This document shows positions 47,726-58,880 of a DNA stretch of 64,000 nt, one piece after another. Location: assembly GCA_028015205.1 (NCBI GenBank), contig CM051517.1:60635455-60699454 (forward strand). Reading direction: 5' to 3'. Position numbers and translations under genes: made by a program. The stretch is from Mytilisepta virgata (Eukaryota; Mollusca; Bivalvia; Mytilida; Mytilidae). Each line of letters opens with the position of its first letter. Position 1 is the stretch's first letter. The notes beneath the pieces are model-generated. The model did not search any database. It worked only from the letters and a program-made list of their open reading frames with translations, and was not told the DNA's origin.

Positions 47726-48711
47726 AAAGTAATTGCAGCATATATTTTCGTTATGTAATTTAAGTTTTCCCATAAACACTTCCGGAAGTTATTTAAGAAC
47801 AACATTATACTTACTTGATGTAATTTATATTGTATTTCTGTATTGTCACGTATCAGCATCTCGTTACTTAGCAACAGCGGAAGTAAATCTTGCTAGCTAA
47901 GATAATAAATGATGCAATAGTTCCGGTTCCATAAATATCTGTAATAAACGTTTCATTATAACAAAATATAAATCCCTCATAGGAGAGAAGTTTTTCAAAT
48001 TTAAGATTTTAAATGATAAGTTTTATCTTTCTTCTACTTTCAGGAATAACTGACCTATTCTGAGGAGCACTAATGTCATAATGTATAAAAAATAACAATC
48101 CAAAGATACTAATATTAGATATAGTAAATTTATACTATGCTGTTTACATGATTTATTTTGATTTACAATTTATATAATCAGATTTTTTTGCATACCTACA
48201 TCCGTGTCATAAAAAAAATCATCATCGGAGATATAATACAAGGCGCTCGGTGATCATACCGAACAAGGAGAAAAACCCCACATTGTGTCCAGCAGCTATA
48301 TTAAACACTATATGTATCTGTATGAAGAAAACACGCTAATGAATGTATCGTATTGTTTACAAATATAAAATATATAAATACACAATATAAAACGATGTTA
48401 CTCTATCGATTTCTTGGAGACGAAACCAAGAAAACAATAGCATGAGGTTGCAGTAAAAATCTTGTTATTTTTACCAGTTGCGAGTATTTTTACTGTTTCT
48501 TTTTCGTTTCTATATGTTCATGTGTATATGTAATCGTGTCCGCTCATATTAAAGTCGAGAGAAATCTTTTCACAATTATCACTGGTTAAACATATTAATA
48601 TTTTAATTTACTGTTGCTTGTGAAAAGAAAGGATTTCTCCCTGGTGCATAGCTCTGTCCTTAGATACATGTTGTTTTGAATATTATAGCATATTTAAATT
48701 TGCTCTGCATG
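47726..48711. other. Gene-free stretch
   Basis: No gene or repeat is supported. Confidence 0.5.
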
Positions 48712-48800
48712 CTGTTGGATTGTTGTTCTTGGTTGAAGAGTCGTAAATCGACGAAATATTCACATCTTGTTCATCAAAAGTGATATCAAAGAATCCTGTA
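48712..48800 (-). repeat. Dispersed repeat R4, truncated minus-strand copy
   Basis: 'ttggattgttgttcttgg', 'gtaaatcgacgaaatattca', 'catcttgttcatcaaaagtg' and 'atatcaaagaat' follow the order of the copy at 21893-22042, with small gaps. Confidence 0.7.
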
Positions 48801-48879
48801 ATATTCAAGCAATTCGACAAAATACAGTCAAGTCTACATTGCACTTTCAAGAACACATCTATATAGCAAATCACTGTCC

Positions 48880-49010
48880 ATAAAGGTCACTATGAAAACG
48901 TCCATGTCATGTACAAAACTTGTTAAAGTAACCTCTATATAAAGGGCACCTGCTCATAAAGGCCACTTTTCTGTGGTCCTTTGGGTGTCCTTTATATACA
49001 GGTTTTAATG
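48880..49010 (+). repeat. Short-word repeat of the 'cataaaggccac' type
   Basis: 'gtccataaaggtcac', 'tataaagggcacctgctc', 'ataaaggccacttttctg' and 'gtcctttatatacagg' are variations on one word on both strands (the last is the complement form). The pattern resembles a widespread bivalve repeat of this wording; that link is from memory. Confidence 0.55.
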
Positions 49011-49486
49011 TAAAATGTAGCTGTAGGCAAATAAGATATGTAGCAAAACCTGCATATATGAAAACACGATATACGTCATGTACGTATGTCGCCTTTATAT
49101 CATTTTGATCATAACATTAAACATCAATTACTCCATGCGTTGTTTTTAGATAAAGTTAGAATTTACAGCATGTCTGACTTATCTTAATTGAAAAATTCCT
49201 TAGTACAAATAACATCTGATAAGTAAAATTTAGTATCTGATATGCTTTTAATTTATCAATATGATTACATGTCGGCTTTGAGATTAAGAAATTTTCCAGT
49301 TTGATTCCAATAACAATAGTCAACAATTTGCAAACATTTTAACCGAGTTTTCCAACAGAAAAAATCTTCGTAATTATTGATGAGTGGTCGGGCGGGCACG
49401 CGGGGGCATATCTAAACAACAATGAAAACAATCATTCAGAACATGTTTTGTTCTGTTTAGAAATACACGAGAAATATTTAATGGAT

Positions 49487-49838
49487 GGATAAATTATTGT
49501 TTAACGTCCAGTGGCAACCAGGTGCATATTAGGACGAGAACATGTTGATATGATAATGAATATGATCCCTGCTTTGTACCAGACCGACACGCTAAGTCGG
49601 ATTTTTAATATGCTAGCTCACGAGGTAACTGTCCGCAGGAAGACATATCACCTCACTGGGACACATTATACTGACTCCGAGCCGACCAGTCTTTGCTCTT
49701 ACTTCTAGATGCCGCCTGCTTGGCGGAGAAGCAGCAAATACCAATTTTAATGTCTTTGGTTTGACCCGGCCGGGGATCGAACCCGCTACCTTCCGCACCC
49801 GGGGCGAGCACGCTACCACGAGACCACCGAGGCTGTTA
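49487..49838 (-). mobile_element. tRNA-derived SINE, family 2, full length, minus strand
   Basis: On the minus strand, from 49838: 'gcctcggtggtctcgtggta' (box A region), 'gggttcgatccc' (B box, 49773-49784 as its complement), 'ccgggtcaaaccaaagaca', 'cgccaagcaggcggcat' (a short stem), 'cggctcggagtcagtataa', 'tacctcgtgagctagca', 'gtcggtctggtacaaagcag' and the tail 'ttgccactggacgttaaaca'. It is flanked by the perfect 15-bp direct repeat 'aaatatttaatggat' (49472-49486 and 49839-49853). Length 352 bp. Compared with 34394-34718 it is more complete. Open frames here are shadows of the SINE. Confidence 0.97.
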
Positions 49839-50012
49839 AAATATTTAATGGATATAGCTTATTTTCTTCGTCAAACGTGTTGTTTGATATTTAACTTATG
49901 AAAATAATTTGATAACAACAAATAAACCAAAGTTAATTATTTTGTTATTATCTAATTTACCTATCTTCGAAGGAAGTTACATTGTTTATATCTGAAAGGT
50001 ACATGTACAAAT

Positions 50013-50324
50013 GTTTCTCCTATTCTTGACATGTTTAATCAGTGGGATAAAAATACATAATATTTTTAACCACTCCCCGGTGGTTAAATTTCTACGTGGG
50101 AATTACCACCGTTTTTTCTACAGTTATTGGAACGATAAACTAGAGAAGTCCCGAAATGACGTCTAAGTAAACAAACTATATAGTAACGACATTCTCTTGA
50201 GGTTTTTGTCGAAAATCATAGGAGAAACAGATTCTCCTTCAATTTACTCGTGTGTTATGGAATTTCTCCACCCTCAATACTTAAATTTTAGATTTTAACT
50301 CACTCGTACCTGAAGGAGAATCTA
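50013..50324 (-). mobile_element. Palindrome-headed element P, copy 2, with the hairpin core deleted
   Basis: On the minus strand it starts 'tagattctccttcaggtacg', but jumps from 'agtgagtta' straight to 'aaatctaaaatttaa', so about 66-70 bp covering most of the left arm and the loop are missing. The rest follows copies 1 and 3: 'ctcctatgattttcgacaaa', 'ttctctagtttatcgttcc', 'ccaccggggagtgg' variant and 'caagaataggagaaac'. The deletion joint shows the 4-bp microhomology 'gtta'. It shows that the palindrome is unstable. Confidence 0.9.
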
Positions 50325-50629
50325 CATATATCGAATTTATTGTACATTTGTAGTTCGTAAATAAATACATTCTAGAAAACCTCACTGCAACAACAAACAT
50401 GTGTTCCGTTCATAATTGTCAGGGTTGAAATTTTCAATGTTAGGGGTAAGATTTCGAAAATTAACAAAGAGTGTTTAAAAATTTGGAGAATTGTTGTGGA
50501 GAGATAATTTAATCAATCATATAATTATTTAAAATAGATCGAATTTCACCCCTATACTGATATATCACACGTATATAACAACTATATTTAACCTGTATCG
50601 CTCACCTTGACTATGTCCACCTTGACTAG

Positions 50630-51690
50630 CAGCCTGGAACATTGCTGTCAAGTTCAAACTGGCTCAATGGTTTTAAACAAGAAGATGATTATTCCATTAG
50701 GGCCAAGGTTAAAACTATGTTTCACTCTGGCAGCCATCTTCAATGGCGGACAGGATCACCAGATACAAACCTGAAAGAAGACTACTTAATGACCATTGCT
50801 GTCAAGTTTTGTTCCAATTGACCAAGTGGTTTCAGACAAGATCTTAAGTAAATTTCCCATAAGGTCCTTTGTTAAACTATGTTTGGCTCTGGCGGCCATC
50901 TAGGATGACGGGCGGGGTCATCAGATACATTTCTGAAAGAGGACCAACTAAGGACCATTGCTGCAAAGTTTTATTTCATTTGGCCAAGTGGTTTCAGACA
51001 ATATCTTTCATAAAATTCCTCATAGGGTCTTTTGTTAAACTATGTTCGGCTCTGGTGCCCATCTTGGAAGGTGGACGGGATTATCAGATGAAATTCGGAA
51101 AGAGGTTCACCTAAGGACCATTATTTCTTTTGTTTACCCTTTTAATGTTTTCCAAACGGACGACGGACCCCAAGGTTAAAAAAAGCTCACCTGCCAGGTA
51201 CACATAAATAATACCGGTAATTAAATATGGAATAATAATTGAAGAACAAGTATGCTGCCAAGTTTTGTTCCAATTGGCCAAGTCATTACAGACAGGAAGA
51301 TCTTTTAAGTAAATTTACCATAGGGTCCTATGTTAAACTATGTTCGGCTCTGGTGGCCATCTTGGATGACGGGCGGGGCATCGGATACAATTCTGAAAGA
51401 CAACCAACTAAGGACCATTGCTGACAATTTTGTTCCAATTGTCCAAGTCGTATCGGACAAGAAGGTCTTTATGTAAATTTCCTAAAAGGTCCTATGTTAA
51501 ACTATGTTCGGCTGTGGTGGTCATCAAGGATGGCGGCGACCTAACAACCATTGCTGCCAAGTTTTGTTCAAATTTTCCCAGTGGTTTCAGAGGAGATCTT
51601 TACAGGAATGTTTACGACGACGACCGACGACGGACGCCAAGTGATAGCAATAACTCACATGGCCCTTTCTGTCAGGTAAGCTAAAATGAA
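50630..51690 (+). repeat. Molluscan tandem repeat, about 160-bp units, six copies
   Basis: The words 'aagttttgttccaattg', 'ccaagtggtttcagacaa', 'gttaaactatgttcggctct', 'ggtggccatcttggatgac' and 'aactaaggaccattgctg' recur. The 'cagaca' word lies near 50674 (as 'taaaca'), 50833, 50995, 51289, 51454 and 51588, giving steps of about 159-165 except where segment D intervenes and in the shorter last unit. It closes with 'gacgacgaccgacgacggac', 'gccaagtgatag' and 'ctcacatggccctttctgtc'. Three open frames repeat the peptide 'VKLCSAL', which is only an echo of the tandem units. The wording is that of a repeat I know from bivalves in general; its function is unknown. Confidence 0.9.
51120..51250 (+). 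repeat. Duplicated segment D, copy 2, inside the tandem repeat
   Basis: Interrupts the tandem repeat just after 'aaggaccatt', where the next unit should start with 'gctgccaag'; the repeat resumes at 'gctgccaag' (51253). It is almost the same as 47576-47725, so this is a recent copy event over 3.5 kb. Confidence 0.88.
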
Positions 51691-52401
51691 AATGCCTCAA
51701 TCACCTGCGGTGTTATTTATAGTGTTTCTCAATCAGCTAGTCATCAGTATACACGTTTGTTATGAAGTTCTATCTAGTGAAAAAAATTCTGAGTATATAC
51801 ATGTATGTACATTTTGTAAGCGTAACTGTGGATATTCTATTTTCTTTAGGTTTCGTGTGTGTGTAAAACAGAAAAAAATACTTGACGACTAGAGAAAGAC
51901 TAGTCTGCAGTGACAAAAAAATTAAACATTTCCTAACGTAAGACGAGAATACATTTCCACGTCACCAATGGTCAACTAAAAAAACATTAAATTAATGAAA
52001 TATATTTGATTGTAGTACATTTATTGGTGCACATGCAACTGTGAAATTTTGGTAAAATCATATGATAAAAATGACAACAACCATGCATGATTTCCATCTA
52101 TGAAAAATCAGCGTGTGTACACATAAATAATTTCTATCTGAACATTACACCCGTATTGCATTTAAGCACAACCTGTAACGCCAGAAAGACGGCAAAAATC
52201 TTTTACAGTTAAAGCTACCTTTTTAACTTCAAGATTAAATCATCTGGAGTAATTGCAAAGTATCTGAGATGTATATGGGAAGGATAGTTGTTTTTTCAAA
52301 CAGACGTGAAGTAGATAAATATTTACGAGATATGGAAAGTATGCGTAAATGATTTAGGAAATGACTGATGTTCTAAAACACATCAAATATGCCTATTGCT
52401 G
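51691..52401. other. Gene-free stretch
   Basis: No gene or repeat is supported. Confidence 0.5.
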
Positions 52402-52760
52402 ACTGATTGATTGTTATTTGCTAAACGTCCAGTGGCAAATATTTCATGTTTCTTCATGTTCATCAGTTCAACAAGTTAACAAAAACAATTCAAATAGGGG
52501 TGGGAAGAGAAACAAAGGGGAACCAATTTTGACTGTCGCTGTAAAAAGGATTGATGGTTGGATAGGGCCAGATAAGTTAGCCTTCTGTAGCGGCCATTTG
52601 TCTTCTCAGAAGAAATCAACAAGCTACCCACTATGGTCCGCGATCAGGCTTCAGGTATTATGACCCAACAACCCAAAACGAGAAGGTCTCCACCACCCGC
52701 CAGTACCTGGGGACGCATTAGGCAGCTCTGTGGGTTGAGTTTTGTTCCCTGTGATAATCT
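52402..52760 (-). mobile_element. Element C, copy 3, minus strand
   Basis: The plus strand reads 'gattgattgttatttgctaa', 'acgtccagtggcaaatattt', 'tttgactgtcgct', 'gattgatggttggatagg', 'gttagccttctgtagcggcc' and 'ggcagctctgtgggttgag', the complement order of copies at 39386 and 55311. The tail end at 52402 has the same GATT-rich ending. The open frame 52633-52929 begins in this element and runs into the flank, so it is not a gene. Confidence 0.88.
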
Positions 52761-53861
52761 GCCAGTGTGTCGTACATTTCTCTTCCGTTTTCTTGTGCGG
52801 CATTCCTGTTACTTGTTAAATGACACTGAAATTGATCATACGATAATAATTGACATTTATAAACCTGTTTCTTCTGGACAAACAGTGAAATTAACGGATA
52901 GAGAAATAGAGCAATACATTAATAGATAATCATTGGATTCGCATTATCCTTGCGTAGTTAATTCTACTATTGACGAATCTGTCATTGAGTATGGAACTAC
53001 GTTTATCAAAATACGATATCAAAACGATTTATTAAATTTGTTTGTGAGAGAAAATATAGTAAAAAATCCATTTTGTCATCCTTGATAGAATATTAATTAC
53101 ATTTTAGCTCTAAAATGGACATTCATCCGAAATAGAGAGTTAATCGTTAATCTATTTACCTTTTTTCTCAGTCAAAAGCCGTGGATAATATTGAAGAAAG
53201 TGTCATAAAAGAAAAATGTGTATTGGAAGTTTTTAATTATCATATCATATTTTTAACATTCCATTAGTTTGCTTTGATCTTGAAAGGCGTTGTTTTTTAT
53301 TTACCAGAATGTATTGATTTCAGTATTTTGTTTTGATTGAAATTTGTGTCAATATTTAAGCTACTGCTTTTTTTTGTATGTCAAGTTTTAAGACGTCGTA
53401 AATTTTTTTATTGCTATCTACATATTTCTTAATATCAGTGTTCTCAATTAAATTATCCGGAAAAAACTAGTTTTTTTTTCGTAAACAACAACAGAAGAAA
53501 TGACTCGTAATTATCAGATAAAAATGATTTTACGATATGTTTTGTATGAAATGTCATTTGCGTTGCTATAAAAAGAAATTTAATAAAATTTTTGTGACAT
53601 GCTGTTATGCATTATGAATTTACAAATCTTTATCAATAGATGCCGTATATTATTTGATAAACCTGAAAAACGTTTTAATTTGCTAAAATGAATCCCATTA
53701 AGACCTGTTAAATGAACCATATATCGATAGGCTGTGCGCTTAATTCGTAATAACTCACTAGGCTATTTAGTATACATAATATGGCCTTTCAGTAAAATTC
53801 TCTGTTTTTTTTTAATTTTATAATTTTATATTTCTAACTTCTATTTTAATATCTGTCCTAA
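52761..53861. other. Gene-free stretch
   Basis: No gene or repeat is supported; A+T-rich with T runs. Confidence 0.5.
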
Positions 53862-54020
53862 AAGGGCTTCCAAAGTTATTCTGAAACAAGCTATTCAAGA
53901 AGTGGTATCAATCAAATGTGGATTTTAAAGAACTCCAAAGACTTAAAGAATATTTTACGATCTCGGTCCATTTCAGTGTTTAAAAGCATAAAACATTTGA
54001 TTTCTCTGAATAGCTTGTCT
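53862..54020 (+). pseudogene. Fragment of a reverse transcriptase, probably Penelope-like
   Basis: The plus-strand frame reads 'SYSRSGINQMWILKNSKDL' and continues to 'RSRSISVFKSIK' at 53990. This block is one I recognise from a large family of animal reverse-transcriptase-like proteins, where 'SIKTFDFS' follows. Here one A is missing near 53991-53994; the shifted frame continues 'TFDFS' and then meets a stop ('tag', about 54010). Only the N-terminal part of the reverse-transcriptase region is present; the catalytic Asp-Asp motif is absent, so it is a dead fragment. Assignment to Penelope-like elements is inference from the sequence style. The remaining 60 codons of the open frame (to 54245) show no match I can name. 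Confidence 0.7.
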
Positions 54021-54239
54021 CACAATAACTTTGGAGACCCGTTTATTGTCTCTGTATTGAAAAACGCGTGGAGATTTTTTTATTTTTTCCATCATGTTAA
54101 ATTTTTTAAACTGCACTATCGAAAAGAAATGCAAATGTTGGTCATAAATCAAAATTTAAATATTTCGTGTTATCGTTTGGTACTATTTAATTATTTAAGG
54201 GCTCGTCTCAAGATACATTTTGGTTTAATATATTGTTTG

Positions 54240-54475
54240 TTGTAGGCACTGTCTAATATCGGGAAACGAATACCGAACCGATAAAACAGCGGACAAATTA
54301 AACAAGACCTAAATACAAAGGTAAGACAAATTCGTGAGAACACCAACTCAGCAAAAGCTACAAGTAAGACACAACTGAAGGAGTAAAGAATACATAGCTA
54401 AATTGAGAAAGAGAACAAGACAACACAAACACTAAAACACTGCAATGTTAACTCCCACAAAACAAAATTTAATTG
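54240..54475 (+). repeat. A-rich, T-poor segment
   Basis: Strongly A-biased plus strand ('gataaaacagcggacaaatt', 'aacaagacctaaatacaaag', 'gagaacaagacaacacaaac'). It starts right after the reverse-transcriptase fragment and may be the non-coding end of the same or another element. Similar bias is seen at 32160-32470 and 44190-44330. Confidence 0.5.
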
Positions 54476-55310
54476 ACATCAGGTGTTAAAGTTGTTCAAA
54501 TTAAAGTTAATCACGTTTTTCCCTTTCCATTATTTTGATTATTAAGTAATATCTCTGTACAGAATTTTGCGTGGAAACACAAAATCATAGGATTAACCCA
54601 TCTGAATACTTTCATTTCTATGGCATCATAAAGGAAGTGAAAATTTGAAACGAAAAATTGTTGTTAAATTTTGAACAACTGGGCCCAGGTGTTACAGAAA
54701 ATAGGCATGTCCTGTCCCATTAAATTTAAAAAGGGGGCAATCTATTTCATGGTTATAAAAACGAAATATTTCTTCAAAACCCAAATGTTTCTTCTTACTT
54801 ATACATGTAACTACTAGAGGCCCAATGGTGCGTACATACCGAAAGGGAAAAACAAATTTCTATTAAGAAATACTAAAATAGGCCATTAAATATTCATTTC
54901 AAAGAAAGTAAATCAATCTGAAAACATTTCATCTCGATTTTTTGAGAGAAAAGAATTCATTAAATGATTAGTGATTTGGAATATTGTCTATTAATGGCAA
55001 AAATGTAATCAAAGTCATGAAAGAGATAATGCTTTCAAATCATTCTTTAGGATACAAAAATATAGTTTAATTACTTGTTTACGTGTGTCTGTTTCATTCT
55101 TCCTGTGCGGCAGAATGTTGGCATGGGAATATTTCCTGCATTAAAACAATTTTCCATGCCAAACAATATGGTATGAATGAAAGAAAACGAAAGCTGACCG
55201 CCTTGAGGGAAAAGCATTCAATCAGCTATTTTTAATATGTTTAATAAATTAGTTGTCAGTCACTTTATATTTATTTCTATATTTAAAGTAGCTTTTTTGA
55301 GGCAACTTTG
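54476..55310. other. Gene-free stretch
   Basis: No gene or repeat is supported. A short near-palindromic piece, 'ggcatgggaatatttcctgc' followed by 'attttccatgcc' (55121-55161), is the only local structure. Confidence 0.5.
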
Positions 55311-55709
55311 ATGTGTCACCTGAACTCAACCCACAGAGCTGCCCAAGTGGTGCACAGGTGAAACCGTCTCGTTGGCGAGTTTTCAGGTCATAATACGGAA
55401 AGCCTGACTGCGGAACATAGTGGGTAACGTGTTTTGAGAATGCCACACTCCCTGCACGCTAAAGAACCCTCCAGTAGTTTCCGGAAAAAAAAAGAGTAAG
55501 CTAATGGCGCTACCCAGAATGATTAATTATCCGGCAGTAGCCAACCATCCACCATTTTACAGTGGCAGTCAAAATCGGTTACCCTTTGTGTTCCGTGCAA
55601 TCCTTATGTGAATTGTGTTTGATAAATTGTTCAACTGGTTCTCGTCCTGAAGAAGCATGATTATTTGCCATTTGACGTTAAGCAAACAACAATCAAATCA
55701 ATCAAGTTT
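55311..55709 (+). mobile_element. Element C, copy 4
   Basis: The most complete copy: 'cacctgaactcaacccacag', 'agctgcccaagtggtgcac', 'caggtcataatacggaaagc', 'gagaatgccacactccctgc', 'cgctaaagaaccctccagta', 'aattatccggcagtagcc', 'cagtcaaaatcggttaccc', 'gttctcgtcctgaagaagc' and the tail 'gacgttaagcaaacaacaat'. About 70-80% like copy 1 by eye. The open frame 55249-55446 on the other strand is a shadow. Confidence 0.9.
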
Positions 55710-58160
55710 TCCTTCGACAATGAATGTTTTTCAGCAATCATAATTTGAATAGTGTATTGCCTTGCAGTAAAAGAGGGGAGGTCATCTGCGGCCTTATCCA
55801 AAAAAATCTTAAGGCACGGAATCAATCGTAAACCATTAGAATTTTGTTAAGGCTTAGATCTATGAACTTTTTTGTAATTAGAAAAAAATCCAGAAAGCCA
55901 ACTACTCCTTAACTCATTAAAGTAAAGAAGTTAACTTGCAAATGGTGTTTCAAACTTTTTGTTTCCACTTTGTGAAGAAACGATGTAATACATTTGTCCT
56001 ATACATGTACATATGTGCAATAAGTATCATCTCGAAGTTTGAAATTTTTTTTAATTATCATTATTTTTATTTTAATTGAAAAATATTCTGCCAGAATGTA
56101 AAACAACTCTCGAGATTGTTAGTTCCTACAGAAATGAGAGAGGAGAAAACTTTCCAAACAATTTAAAGAAAACTTTTTTCTTACATCTCACTGAAAATTC
56201 ATACAAGTTAGCATTTAATTAACCCCATGAAAGAAACTACATCGTATAATTAAGAATGGAGATTTTGAACGATTAGAACACGGGATTTACACGGGGCTTA
56301 ATTATCTCATTAGATTTACATTAATCAAATGTGCACCATGCATAAAGATTAAAATAAATCACGAAACGTTATATAAAGTAGCAACTTAATTAATGAGCCA
56401 GATTAACCTCATGTTTCTACTTATAACATTGAAATGATTCTAGTTTGAACACGATGTTCTTCGTTTGAGAATGAATGAAACAAAAAAAGATTCCAAGTAT
56501 GTTCAAGGCTAAAATATAAATAGTGATAAAATGCGGAATCTGATTCGCACTAAACATGTTATATACGGATTTGTAGCAAACCGTGTGTATTTTAAATGAA
56601 AAATAAATGTAAGACTCTGTGTCGACTTCGAATATACGTCTGGTCTAGTACTGATACAATTGATCAATCGAACGAATTTTTGTCGACTCCTTCTGATTAA
56701 TTTGATTTTGTTTAAATAAAAACCTTAACATTTATAGTATGTTTATCACCACTGGATTGGTAAAATGTGCTGATTGGTCGGATCATTTCGCGACTATGGA
56801 AAATTGTTTAGAAAGTATTGGGTTATCCAGAACAAACAATTGACGAAAAACGGACACGAAATATTAAATGAAAAACATTTATGGAAAAGTCAATGTTCAT
56901 TAATAATGATAGATATAGAATTTATGTTGAATACAATTCATTACAGTGTTTTATAAACCTCCCATTGAGTTGTTGTCCTTGATTTTCTTTCACTGTAATA
57001 GTATTTCTACATGATGTCATACTACTCTTTTATAAATTCAGTCAAATTGAAAATGTTAAATCTGCTGCTACATCGAGATTCGTTTTTTTTTTCATATTGT
57101 ACGTGTATGTCTAATAATTTGTTTTTAACGTAAAAAAATCATCTATTGCCTAGAGTTTTGTTGACACTTTTGTGTTTTAAAATGATTCAATTTCCTTTGT
57201 AATTTAATTGTCTCACAATTTTCTTCAAGTTCAAAAGAAGTCGGCAGTTCCATGTGTATTAGAATTAGTGTTTATGTTCCTTTAAAATATCCTCATATCT
57301 ATATAGATCTCATTAATCAAAGTCAGACCCTCCAACTCAAGTTATCATATAACTTTCCAGCCATCAATCATAGTCGTGTCATTATAGTCTTCAAACAATT
57401 TACATATACAACAACGCTTTACATCCGACTGGAGTCTGATACGATCTTCTATTATGGTGATTTTTTTCATGTTTACACAATGAAAGTGATTGATTTGATT
57501 ATTAATTTGAGTGAAAAACAATTTTCTTCTCATTTAATTGTATTCTTTCAATTTCTTATGCTTCTTTTATCCTATTTAGCTTTCTATTTGAAAAGAATCC
57601 ATCTAACAATGTTAAGACATGTGCTAATTAAATAAACGGTTTATATGGTATATGATTAATTGGAAAATTATTTTTAATCCTGCCTTAAGGTCCGTTCTGG
57701 AAACCGAAAAAAAAACTTATTGGTAAACTTCCTGTTCGTACGATTTGCATTCCTTAATAAAGATGTTTACTAAGCAGTAATCTCCCGCTCCACGTACAGA
57801 CAGGAAAGATCTGTGGCTTAACATTGTTAAAGCTATTTTTGCATTTGAAGCTGCCCCTGCAATGGCATTTCTCCAGGGAGTCTTTAAAGTATTAGGGATC
57901 TTACATATACTCTTCCTTCACACTGGACAGTCGTTTTTAGTCCAAATAGAGCGACTTACATCGTGTTTTCCTTGCAAATGGTGTCAAGCAAACTTGATAA
58001 CTTGAAATTTCACCATTGACAAGAACCGAACCAGACACGTAATGGTCAAACTAACACCTTTATGCATATAAGATTTTTTATTAAATTTAATTAAGTTACA
58101 ATTAGGACAGGAAAGATTTATGTAAAAGCTAAAAGTTAATCACAGAATTGGGAAAGTCGG
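55710..58160. other. Gene-free stretch
   Basis: No gene is supported. The 127-codon open frame 57252-57635 is T-rich and hydrophobic, without known motifs; with no similar frame or exon context I do not call it. Confidence 0.45.
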
Positions 58161-58375
58161 TAGACCTAGAACCATTTGTGACAGTTCTTCCCTAGAACCA
58201 TTTATGACAGCTCTACCCTAGAACCATTTATGACAGTTCTTCCCTAGAACCATTTATGACAGTTCTACCATAGAATCATTCTGAATGTTTCTACCCAAGC
58301 ACCATTTATGAGAGTTTTACCCTAGAACTCGATGAATGATTCTCGACGGTTCTACTCTAGAACCATTTCGACATA
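58161..58375. repeat. 26-bp minisatellite array 1
   Basis: 'tagaaccatttatgacagtt' plus 'ctaccc' recurs with starts at 58167, 58193, 58219, 58245, 58271, 58297 and 58323, an exact 26-bp step, then a last copy at 58358 after 9 extra bases. Each unit holds 'tagaac' and its complement 'gttcta', so the array can form a row of small hairpins, and across unit borders the palindrome 'gttctaccctagaac' appears. Confidence 0.95.
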
Positions 58376-58880
58376 CCGCAATAACTAATGCAACAAAATC
58401 TAAAAAAAACAGAAATTTTGAAAGTTTATGAATTTTGAACGTCAAAATTATAAGAAATAAAATACCTGACTCGTTGCCATAATTTTCAAAACAACTTTTA
58501 ACATAGCGTACTAGTTTACAGAGTACAAAAAAGTATAATTTCAGTCACAATTAAGTGAAAAATAAGTTTTTTTACTATTTAAGACATCAAAATCTGAAAA
58601 AAAATAAATTTTAAGTTGTTGTGATATATTAAAAAAAACTATCTTTTGAGATAGTGTCATAACTCATAATCGAGTTTGAAATTTAACCAAAATATTACCT
58701 GCATAATCAGGAATTTGAGATATTTTATAAATTTTATACATCAAATTACTAAGAATTTAATGAGTTTACTTTTTCTAAAATCTTACAAATCATCTTTTTG
58801 ACATAACAATCGGCTTCATTATATAATAGAACAATAGTCGTAAAAAAATTAATTGAAAATCCTATAGGTAATTTTGACTA
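58376..58880. other. A+T-rich spacer between the two minisatellite arrays
   Basis: About 500 bp, very A+T-rich, with no gene or repeat. It may be an insertion that split one array. Confidence 0.6.

Noticed and set aside
50869..51684. Three frames repeating 'VKLCSAL', like a repeat protein
   Set aside because: They reflect the tandem nucleotide unit; frames are broken by stops in each unit and between units.
57252..57635. 127-codon open frame, hydrophobic
   Set aside because: T-rich sequence readily gives long hydrophobic frames; no motif, repeat or exon context supports it.
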